Shown here piece after piece: positions 48,609 through 60,600 of a DNA stretch of 64,000 bases. The position numbers and the translations under genes were made by a program. This stretch comes from Henricia sp. BOLD:AAB3569 (lineage: Eukaryota; Echinodermata; Asteroidea; Spinulosida; Echinasteridae). How positions within the stretch are numbered: position 1 is the first letter of the stretch; every line of letters starts with the position of its first letter. Below the pieces are notes generated by a model. That model saw only the letters and a list, made by a program, of their open reading frames with translations. It made no database searches and was not told the DNA's origin. The DNA is taken from assembly GCA_037783545.1 (NCBI GenBank), contig JBBELK010001071.1, forward strand, positions 1-64,000. The letters run 5' to 3'.

Positions 48609-51600
48609 GTAAGTACCACTCAAATCGATTCTGATATTATTTTGTTGTTTCAAAGATCTTTTGGCTGGAAAATGTAAAGCAGTTTTAAATAAGAGGTAAA
48701 TCATCAACTTAAAAAAATCGCCAAAAGATATCCAATTATGTATCATACAAAGATACATATTTCACGAGATGAAAACGTAAAATCGCGTTTAAAAACTGTG
48801 TTTGTAAAAATAACCACGTGGCCTCACTTTAATTTAGAAAAATGACAACATAACAAAACATTGAATACAACAATGAATGTAAAGAACAAAATAATTAGTT
48901 TCACACCAAGTACCTTTGATCTAATATACATACTGCATAGGCCCCTAGGCCTACTCATGGGCGTAGGCCGGTTTTGCCCCGGGGGTGCGATTTTCACGAA
49001 AGCGGAACTTTATTTTGGCATTTGGCCCCCCCCCCCCCCCCCCCCCCCATCCCCTTCCCCACCCAGCCTACGCACCTGATATTACTGCAGCTGTAATGTT
49101 AAATTTAATTGTTAAATGAGCGCATCACCAGGTTCTAAAAGACACTTTTCTTTGTTTTTAACGTAACAATGTACCCTCTTCCCTCTACATTGCATGGATA
49201 TTACAAATTTCGCTGGCTGGGTTGGTTTATCCAACTTGCGAAAATCAAAATGTTAGGCGCGTGCCGCTCTCATAGCCAGCATTAATGTCCAAAACGATGA
49301 AAAGTAAGACAAAAACCTGATTTTGTTCGTGATTATATGACATTATCATTCCAATTTATTGTTAGTCTTTCTACCGAGTTTGTTTTTCTCATGGGGCTTA
49401 AACCTCGCACGACCCTCGATCAAAATGTCAGGCGCCATTTTGTGACATTTCGGCCATTATCTAAGTTGCTTTTTTACGCCATTTTGTGCAAACATCACCA
49501 CCTATACCGTGACATTGTGACCGGGCGGTATACCGTGACATTAAGACCGAGTTGTTTACTTCGTCCCCAGAGAGAGATCTCGTTTAGTCCTAGGTCTTTT
49601 GTTTGTAATGCGCCCGCTCGCTCGCTTGCGTGCACGTATAACACGAGCGTAACACTGCGTGTATACGCAGGGTTTACGAAAGTCAATCAACTTCAGGGCT
49701 TTTCTGCTACGAAATATATTGGTTAGATAAAGCGGGTCCCCACTGTGCGATGTTTGCCACGAATTTCCAACGATTATAATGGGTACGATTGTGTATAGAG
49801 TCTATATAGACAGTCTCTGGTAATCTCACCAAATCGTACCTAACACGATTACCTCGGCAAATCTAAAGCGGGCCTCCCACTGTGCGATTTTTACCACGAA
49901 TTGGGTACGATTAGCTACGATTTGCTACGATTGTGTGTAGAGTCTTTGGACAGTCGTACCAAATCGTAGCTAATCGTACCTAATTCGTGGCCAAAATCGC
50001 ACAGTGGGAGGCCCGCTTAAAGCGGGCCTCCCACTGTGCGATTTTTTTGCCACGAATTTCCAAATCGTTGGAAATTCGTGGCAAAAAATCGCACAGTGGG
50101 AGGCCCGCTAGAGACTGTCTATAGACTCTACACACAATCGTACCAAATCGTACCTAATCGTTGGAAATTCGTGGCAAATATCGCACAGTTGGAGGCCTCC
50201 CACTGTGCGAATTTTGCCACGAATTTCCTCGTAGACTGCTGAAGAAACATTAATTGGCCCCAAAACCAATATAAATTTCTTCCCCGCTGGGCGTCTTTAA
50301 GAGAGACTCAAACAAGTAAACCACGCACAATGAAAGACAGAAAAATCCCCAAAACCGAGCGTAGAGCCCAATCAGACCTCAGTTGTGCCGTCCCCGTAAC
50401 GACCCCCTTCAAGAGGTCTTCCATTATTTGCCCGTTTCTGTTGTTTTTCATTCTCCTTTCTTCACTTAACGCCTCTAATATGGCGTTTATTTAATTTCTC
50501 CCAACTAACATGTCATATTCACTTCTTGCCCGGTTATGGGGCTCAATCACCGAACCCAAACCGGCACCAATATGCCGTAATTTGCCGGCATTTCACGGCC
50601 GCGACGCTCGCTCGCTCGCTCGCTCAAACCAACAAAAGAAAACTCACAAAGACGATTGGCAATCATTTGCTTGTTAGAGCCCGGCGTAACGCGCCATCCG
50701 GACCCGCTGGCTAAACCCGATATACAACCTGTAATCCCTGGGATTTCGGATCTCTGATTAAATTATAAAGTGATTCCGGATGGCTAAAAAAAAAATCCCC
50801 CCCTCCCCCTAAAAAAAAAAGGGACGCTCCAAGACAAGTCCCGAGAAACTCAAGAGACGAATTTTGTTTTGTTTGGAGATTTCGAGGGGAATTGCATCAA
50901 TATTTTGGTACATTACTTTAAGTAATTAGAGCAGTTACCCTCAGGTGTTTTAAAGTTATGTTACCAAAAACTGAATCATTTCAACTCATTTATCTAAATG
51001 CATTAACTGGCGGTAAAGGAAAACTCGTATTCCCAGAGATTATGGTTGAAAAGGTCCATTTATCTCGTATCTATCAAATATATATATACGAACCTGACTT
51101 ATTAATACTTTACCGCAATTTGTGCTTGTATTTCAGCCGTTACAATGTTCCGAGAATCGGTGCATGGGCTCCATCATGTTCCCGCCCCGTAAGGCCGGCT
51201 CCCGTAGTAAGGAGACGGTGATTGAACAAGCCACGGACTTCATCAACCAGTATTACACACACATTAAAAGGTTAGATAATTTACCCCCGATTACATTCCA
51301 ACATGTGGTGTAATTATGGTCGTGTTTTCGCGGTGGCAACCAGAAACATGTTTGTGACGACACTTTAGACTACAATGATTGGCTTTAGTTGATGGCAATG
51401 GTTACGTCAGGAACTTGTACATCTGGTTATGGTCGGAAAAACGTGGCCTTGGCCAGTCTTCACTTCAGTAAGACTGGCGATTAACTGAAACTGAAGGCGC
51501 TGTTGACCTTATTACCCCTGCTCATCAAGCTCAACCAACTTTCCATGCCATTATTAGACCCCTTTCACGTTTTCATAGAGTACCACCCCAGCTCTATGCC

Positions 51601-54600
51601 AATGTACCAAATTCTTGTCAACGTCCGCACATACTGCCTATAGTCCTTAAAGAAACTTGTTTAATTTTATTGAAAACTAGAATTGTGTTGAAGTTAGCTT
51701 TGCCAACCCGAAGGTGTAATTTTTCAAACCATCTTTCCCCCAGAGGGCGACACTCACGATATATGTGAACAGTTTTCATTTTTTAACAATTATTTTTCAA
51801 CACGTAGATTTGACACCCCTGCCCACAAGAAGCGAGTTCAAACCGTTGTGGATTCAATCGAGAAACGAGGAACTTACGATTTGGCGGAAACGGAACTGAT
51901 TTTTGGCGCCAAGACAGCCTGGCGCAACGCACCTCGGTGTATTGGAAGAATACAGTGGACGAAACTACAGGTAATAGTGTGACGTCACTCGGAGGGCAAT
52001 GACCTGTTCGGCCCTGGTTTGGTAAATTAGTGATGTCTTTAATTAAGAAATATTAAGGTACATTTCGCTGCCGAACCAGAGCCGGGTTGCCTGTGAGCGA
52101 CTGGTTCACGTAATGGCACATCCCTTGTCGATTAGTTTAAGATCGTTCATTCGTTTATAAGGTCGATGTTCTGGGCCCACCGTCTTCTTAATTTCTTGAG
52201 GTGTAAGCGGCGGATCACCGGGCTATAAATATATCGGGGCAAAGGGTCGAGACCCAATTGATTGTGTCGTCATCCAGAACCGCTAGGCTGTTTACGCCGT
52301 TTGGAGCCACAAAAAGGGCACATCGATGGATGACATGGTGAACAGGAGGGGGGCCAAGACTGATAACCTGCTTCGCTTGCCGCTACCAGTAGTAAGGGTA
52401 AAGCTGCGGTTGTAGACAAGCTCCATGATCATTCTGACCAAGTGCCTGTCTGGCAGCAATTGCAGTATAGCTTGCAGGTCAGGCCGCGATGCCATACGGT
52501 ATCGTAGATTAAGATTATTAGTAAAATATTACTAACAATCACCTTTTGAGTAAATAAAAAGTCATGCGATTTTGTTTTCCTTCACAACAAAGGGTTATTG
52601 TTTATCTGCGGTTATACAATAATGTTTTGTTTTTGGACATGTTTTAGGTTTTCGATGCTCGAAACACGTCTAGCGCTCACCAAATGTTCGATGCTATCTG
52701 CAATCACATGGGCTACGCTACCAATAAAGGAAATCTCAGGTCAGTATAGTGGCAATTATTGTTCCTTAAAATATCAGCTTTATCGATTGTAATATCACTT
52801 AAAATGTTCTTGGAAACTTTACGGGAAGGAAAATAAACTTAATCTGTTTATTCCATATTCGGGTGTTTATCTCGATACAAATGAATAAGGGGATAAAACG
52901 ACACACCGAACAACCACGTTCGTAAGAATGTTCGTAAAAGTGATGTGAATGTGTATACCTTCATATTACATCCTTTTCAAGATGTGAATATAGCAATTTC
53001 CTCCTGGGGGTCGATTTCACGAAGCACTGTACTACGATCCTTCGTAACTCGAGACGCACGGTTTATTATACCCATCGCAACATGGTGTTTCGAAGAATCG
53101 TAGCGCTTCGTGAAAACGGCCCATAGACGCAACTATTTGACCGGGCTATTTAAATATAATTGATTTTCATTGTCATATTTTGACAGATCGGCCATTACAA
53201 TCTTTCCCTCTCGCACGGACGGACAACACGACTTTAGAGTCTGGAATCCACAGCTTGTCTCATATGCTGGCTACAAGCAACCCGATGGGTCTATTTTAGG
53301 GGACCCAGCTAATGTCGAGTTCACAGAGGTGAGAAATCATGCGCCAGTTATCCGTAATTAGCATAATTTATGCTAATTAGCCTAAGAACAATTACGTCTG
53401 GTTGGGTGATACAACTTTCTTTGCAAAGTAAACGTAAAGCGGGCCTCCAACTGTGCGATTTTTGCCCCGAATTTCCAACGATTAGGTACGATTTGGTGAG
53501 ATTACCAGAGACTGTCTATAGACTCTATACACAATCGTACTGAATCCCTTCCTCCATGCTGAATCGTACTATAGCTAATCGTTGGAAATTCGTGTCAAAA
53601 ACGCACAATACAAATTGGAGGCCCGCTTCGATATTTCCAAGTTGAACGATTAGTTACGATTTGTATACGACTGTGTATAGTCTATAGACAGTCTCTGGTA
53701 ATCTCACCAAATCGTACCTAATCGTTGGAAATTCGTGGCAAATATCGCACAGTGGGAGGCCCACTTTATGCATAGTCTTTAACATCAGGCTTTCTGACCT
53801 TTTCTTGGCACCAAACCCCTAAATATAAGACTGCGTCCGAAATGGGTAGACCTATCTTGAAATTAAACCCCAAGTCAACGGTATAGAGGCAAGGTAGACG
53901 GCTTAATAATGATTACCTTTCATAGACATCGTGTGTAATGTTAAGATGTAGTCCGATTATTCCAACACGGCCTATAACTTTAGACCAATCATCGCTCAGG
54001 AACTTGACCACGTGATTCCTGCTTTTAATCTATAATTGCCAGTAGCTATAGCGTTGCTTCCAGTAAGTCAAAAACTGCTTTAGCACATCTTTGTTTTTAC
54101 TTCATTTTGTATCCGATTTGCCTAAAGGTTCCTTAAGTGAACTGAACATTTTAAGTTCCTTGGTTCTCTTCCAGATTTGCATGGAGAAGTTAGGTTGGCA
54201 TCCGGTGAAGCAGGGTCGCTTTGATGTATTGCCCCTGGTGCTTCAAGCTAACGGTCAAGATCCTGAACTGTTTAACATCCCGCCTGGATTAGTGTTAGAA
54301 GTTCAACTACTGCATCCAAAGTAAGCATTCTCAACATAATAACGTAACATGATTATTCGCGTTGTTCGTTTTTATGCTACAATCGAACAATGGACGTTCT
54401 TTTACAAAACTTCATTTGGAAATGCCTTATGGTTGCAAAGTATACTCAAATTCACAGCTTAAATAAGGGATTTTGCTCTTTTGGATTATGTGCATAGTGG
54501 CTCTTTTATTTGCATAGAACTCAAATTTATTTGTAATCTGTATTTGAAAAAATCAAGCTTTTGGTAACAAGGTCTACGGCAGAAGGTGCGTTTAGATCGG

Positions 54601-57600
54601 CGATCATATTTTTAACTTATTCGTAAAAGTGACCGTGTGGATGCACTCGGTCACTTTACGAATTCTTACGTACGTAACTTGCATAAGTTACAAATGACGA
54701 TTTAACCAAAATATTTCTTATGAAATTTTCTGTGTTCGACAACGTGAAAAATGACGTGGGGCGCTCCAACTTCCGGGCAAGTGTCAACGAGTGCCGCGGT
54801 GAGATCTTGGTAACTCATGCTTGCAGCGCCCACCCGTCGATGTGGGACTTGCTCTAAAAGAAATGGACAAGAGATCTTCAGATGTTCACCATTTATTATT
54901 TATTATTCAAATGAGCAACATAATGACAGACGTCCGTGCACTGTGACTCGATTGAATCAAACTACTCAGAATATTCCGTCTTTTTTCATATCTCGGGAGT
55001 CACTTTCAGACGAGGCTAGCTCAACTTATAGAAACCCAAATATTTGCTTACCTTATAGGAGTCCTTCAGTAGTTTATATCAATTTAAGAGTTTGTCATGT
55101 TTTTCTGTTTTCTTTACTTGTACGGTGCGATTTTTGTCAAATCAACCTTTTTACAATACAAACACATTTTGACATACACGCCCCCAGGCTGTCCCGCCAT
55201 AAATCCCGTTTGTGCTGTTGCCATAGAGACTCCCGCCAATTTCTTGTTCGCACATGAGCAGTGCATTAGGAGTTTGTTCCGGTTCGTGTTAGTCGGTTTG
55301 GTGGAGAGCTTTTGGCCGATTTCTTCCGAGCTAGTCATCGTCCAAACAACTCTTAATTTACCCAGCTTGCGTGGAGTGGGACTCTCCCAAGCACGCACCT
55401 TAATTAAAATCTGCCGCGGCATGGAAAATGCCTTTTTGCTGAAAATTAATCATAAGCAAGAGACGTGTGTTTTAGGGAGGGGAGGGGAGGGAGGGAGCAT
55501 GTTTGTACGGACAACCTCCGTTAATGAGAAATCCTTCTTTTCTTCAGTAATTTCTGCGTCTCAAGTAATGTCCGTCTTGCCGTCAATGGAGCTGATTGTA
55601 AGGAAATACCACGCATACCTAGTTAATTACACATCCTTCAAAAAATCCCTTTTAAATTACAACAAGAACGGTTCTCAATTCCGGAAAGACACGCGTGCGC
55701 GAAAATCAATCACTCTTTTCAGCAGCACATGCACATTTTTTTTATATTAAAAAACTCGTGACCGAGATTTCTCGTCATCGACCGCTGAACAAGCATCACT
55801 TACTCGCCTTTTGAAGACGAAAATAATTACAATACTTCTTGGAATCATGCGAATGATTTCTTTTGTTTCGGAAATCAGCAAACTTCTGTCTGGTCTATCC
55901 ATGTTTGGATAACGAGTGTTAAGTTAAAGTGTAGATATGTTCGTCAAATGTTCTTGCTGATCGATGTTGTAGGCAAATTGAACGACCCATTTGAGAAACC
56001 GTATGTGCTTTTCTTGTCAAGATATTAGTTTCTTTTCTGTTTCGACGACTTACAAGGAATGTAACCCAATGACATTAAAATAATACCTTTTATGAGTGTG
56101 AACAATTTTAAAAATTTGTAAACGAACCACCGGCAGCATCCCGCCCGTGGCAGCATCGTCGACGAAGACGACGGACGACATGTTTCCCCAACAACGAAGT
56201 TATTTCGCCGAACCATATCTCAACATATGGGGCGGGTGTGTGTGCGGTTTTGGCGGTCAAAAAAGTGGGCCCGCTTCAGAGAGCTTTCTAAATATAGCTG
56301 GCTCTTTGGCCCGCTAATTGAAACACAGTCGATAGAGGGCGCTCTTTTCATTCTCTGGACTTTTCTTCTGAAGAGCTGCATGCTCAGCCCTCAGGAGGAT
56401 AGGAGCGCGCGGCGTACAAAAAAAGTAATAGAAATTTACAAACCATTTCTGGGGAAAACAACTTGCAGGAAAGAACTGACGCATCAAATAATTTACATTG
56501 TGATATATTTATGGTGGTCTGATTGGTTGGTTGTGCATAAAAAAAATGATATCCCTTGAAGTTGAGGTTGCACAGCACAGACCACCATTGACCACAGTAC
56601 AACAGGGTTCAGATGCAGATCGTCTTGGTTTTCTTCCCTTCAGAATCATACCTCGGCCGGCGGCGCGGCAGCGCCCTGCTGGCTTCATGCATTTTGTTTC
56701 TTCCTCCATCATCTATGCTTCATGCTTCCTAGTTCCTATACTGACTGTACAAACGCTGAGGCATTATTTTGTGACCAAACCAACTTTACTACCGTAGGCC
56801 TACAGTTGGTTTGGTCACAAAATAATCCTCACTAGGCCTATTATATTAGTAATATTATTACTGATATTAAAGGCACAGGCTCGTCAGCAATGCGCGCCCG
56901 CCAAATGTGTGCCACGCAATACGCAGCTCCATAGCAAAGGCATGGAGCTGCGTGTTTTGAGCACGAATTTGGCGGGCACGCATTGCTGACGAGCCTGTGC
57001 CTTTAATGATATTGTCGTCCATGTGATTATACATGTATTATCGTAAATATTTATGGCCAAAAGTAGCTGATGTTACCTTGGCCCTTGGCCTAGCCCAGGT
57101 TGGACTCCGTACCGCATACTAGCACTGACTAGCCCCTCATAAAAACCACACCTCATGACCTGCCCGATTTCATGCCATTGTCTGAAAGGAATACAGCGAG
57201 CAGTCTGGTACCGGCTAGGCGGGTAAACACTTTTAGGTATGACTGGTTTGCTGAGATGTCTCCTCCCTAATGCTCGACCTTGGAGGCCTAGAGTTCACGG
57301 CATATCCCTCTGCAGGGCCGGTACATGGTGACAAACCTCATTCTCTCCCCTAGGTATGACTGGTTTGCCGAGCTGGGGCTCAAATGGTACGCTCTCCCCA
57401 CTGTTTCCTCCCTAATGCTCGACCTCGGAGGCCTAGAGTTCACAGCATGTCAACGGCCGGTACATGATGACAAACCTTCTCATTCTCTTCCCTAGGTATG
57501 ACTGGTTTGCCGAGCTGGGCCTCAAATGGTACGCTCTCCCTGCTGTTTCCTCCCTAATGCTCGACCTCGGAGGCCTAGAGTTCATAGCATGTCCCTTCAA

Positions 57601-60600
57601 CGGCTGGTATATGGTGACCGAGATCGGTGCTCGAGACATCTGCGATCCCAACAGGCTCAACCTCCTGGAGGTAAAAGAAATGAACCAAGATATCGTTTAG
57701 CCTAGATAATTAAAATTTGTCAACAATTTTTCACGAGCATACACAATTACTGTCATTCTTCATTCTTTTTAGAGCGTATAAGATCAGAATAAAAGTTCTA
57801 CTTTCTTACCCTCATGAAAAAGAAAACATTTGATTTTCAGGAATTGCTCAAGAAAAACTTGACAAATTGTCAGATTTGACAGTTTATTTTCAAAACGTTT
57901 CATCTGTATATGCTCGTGGAAATGACTGAAACAAACAAATTGGCCATTTAACCATTTACATCTGCTAGAGCCGAATTCCTAAAGAGCTAATATGCGTCTT
58001 TAGGTCACTCTTCTTATCTTGGGATGTTGCCGTGAGAACTAGGACACATTGACTTCGTCGTAACTTTTGTGAAATCGATCTCAGGTCTCAGTGGCTAGTT
58101 AAAAATTTGTACTAACTGGCAAGATCTGTTACTTGATTTAAAGAGATGACCAAGGGTCACTCTTCTTATCTTGGGACGTTGGTATGGGAATTAGGACGCA
58201 TTGAACCCGTCTTAACTTTTGTGATATCGACCCCTGGTGTGCTATATAAACCCTTTGCGCAGGGGTTATCTTGAGAAGCAACGCATTGTCACCATGCTAT
58301 TTCAGTAGAGATGTCTTACTTATTGTTTGTCCGTATTTTCACATCAATTTCAGACCATCGGCAAGAAAATGGGCTTGGACACCGCCAGCAACGCCTCGCT
58401 GTGGAAGGACAAGGCATTAGTGGAGGCCAATGTGGCTGTTATATACAGCTATCAGGTAAACTATGCAGTGTTTGATATGGAAATATGTTGACTATATTCT
58501 TATCTTTCTATTCTTTTTGATGCCACGGAAACTGTTGGTGTTTTGTGATGCAATAAAACCTAATGTTATGGTGTTGCAGAAAGGTTGTCTGATCAAACCG
58601 CCCAGCAGCTTTCTCCTCAGAGTTCCCAAAACCACCCTGTATTTCTTCCATGTTCAACTCAGTGAAATTCAAGTTTCTGCAAACACACCCTCAATTGATA
58701 GGCATGTACTCATAGCTTGACTCATCCTCTTTCAAATCTTGTGTTCAGTAAGGGTGGCTACTATTGGATAACTTTGGTTGTTGACCTTGACAAGGAATAT
58801 ACATGTAACTTAACATTACTAAAAAGCTCCGAGGAGTAATAAGACACACTACTTATATATCTGGACGAAATCTTGTTTTACCATTTGACAGAAAAACAAC
58901 GTGACCATTACGGACCATCATTCGGCAGCGGAATCATTCGTAAAGCACATGGAGAATGAACAGAGACTGCGCGGTGGCTGTCCCGCCGATTGGGTGTGGG
59001 TTGTCCCGCCCATTTCAGGGAGTATCACCCCCGTGTTTCACCAGGAAATGCTTAACTATCAGCTGAAACCGTCTTATGAATATCAGGTACAAAAGGTTCT
59101 TTTTGTTTCATATTTAGCAAATAATAGTTGGCTTATTTGACCCTAGTGTCCAGCTTGATGTATAAATTTGAAAATATCTTTGAAAAAGATTTGATGAAGA
59201 AATCTATAAACTATTTCACATTTGATAAAGTGAAATACCAACGTGATCTTATTTTGATCTCTGTTAAATGAAAGTCATCTTTATACCGATTTTTGTATAA
59301 TGTGAACGTGGTCTATGTCAATGCACCATACTGACCATTCCAGGGGCTGTGGTCACTAACGTAAAAATTTGTGATCATCGTAGGAACAATTTCAGTGTAC
59401 ACCAAGTTGCGATGGATTTCGAGTTTAGCGATGAATTTGTGTTATTAGCGATCATTGCTAAATAAGTGATGAAATGATTGGTTAAGTAAATGAAATGATT
59501 GGTTGAAAACCTCCATTATGGCTACTTAATTCATGGCCATTTTATACGGGCAACCAGTTATTAAACAATGTTAACTGTAAACTGCATTTGCGTGAAGTGC
59601 AAACAGGCTTTATTTCGTAGAACCTTTGATTACCAGGGAAACTCTCAAACCGAATTAGTGACACCCAATTACTGAGGGAAAAATTCCTGTCAAAAAAATT
59701 GGGAGGGGTGGTCATTTCTCTGTAGGGCTTGCTAAGCTCACGTGATAGCCTATCCCAATCAGTGAGGAACAACTGCACTACCGTGATTCAAGACCTCCAG
59801 TTGGCTTCATAGCTCAATTGGTAGGGCGTCTGCACGTTAAGCAGAAGGTCCGCGGTTCGAATCCCGGTGGAGACAAGTTGCTTTTCACTGCATCTAGATT
59901 TCCCAAACTCATATGGACATTTGTCCATATTTGTTTCGAATTCATTCACCCCGGCGGTCCCTGGGTCATAATCCCTAAAAATAATCACCTATTCATACAA
60001 AAAATACATATAGGCTAAAACATCACTATAACAGTTTGGGCAAGAATCATTTGTTTGTGTGTGTTTATTTTCTATCATCAGGATGCGGCATGGACGAACT
60101 ACGTTTGGCAGGCCAAGGAAGGCCCAGTAGACTCCCAGAAGACGCAGAGACGAAGACGGACCTTCAAGGAGGTTGCCAAGTAGGTTTCTCTCATATAATG
60201 AAACCCATCAAATAGTAATCTAGATTTAAATTACTTAAAGGTACTTTATATCGCTTGGAAATCATTCCCAACATTCCCTTCAATTTTCAAACTCCATTTT
60301 TCCCCCTCATTCAGGGCTGTCAAGTTTTCGGCCAAGTTGATGGGCAAAGCTTTGGCTAAGCGATTCAAGGCGACGATCGTCTACGCCACCGAGACGGGAA
60401 GGTCAGAAAAATATGCCAAGTCGCTCTGTGAGATCTTCAAACATGCGTTTGACGCCAAGGTTTGTACAACAGACCTTTATCATGGTGCGGCCATCTTTTC
60501 TTTTCCTTTATTAAATAAACCAATAAAACTAAATAAAGGCTTGGAGTTGATGCGACACTGCTAGTGAGTAAAGGGCGAACCAAGATGGCTGTATGTGATA

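Larger units (their letters stand above)
48609..51136 (+). other. NOS intron 1: fold-back elements, no gene
   Basis: The 2.5-kb intron holds a C-tract MITE (48956-49076), four adjoining copies or pieces of the TTAA fold-back family (49730-50237), a GCTCGCTC run near 50610 and an A/C-rich low-complexity patch near 50790-50820. No further exon of NOS or any other gene was seen. Confidence 0.7.
54321..57495 (+). other. NOS intron 6: longest intron
   Basis: The 3.2-kb intron holds a small hairpin (54619-54663), two overlapping open frames of 146 and 217 codons (54817-55257, 55097-55750) with no recognisable domain, a perfect hairpin (56757-56831), a fold-back element (56869-57004) and the exon 7 partial copies. 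The open frames overlap in different frames and show no family signature, so they are treated as chance. Confidence 0.6.

Noticed and set aside
55097-55750. 217-codon open frame in NOS intron 6 (with 146-codon frame at 54817-55257)
   Set aside because: Overlapping frames with no domain, lying between verified NOS exons; composition and lack of any motif fit chance.
59803-59875. Functional tRNA-Asn gene
   Set aside because: C at position 33, broken T stem and an acceptor mismatch.
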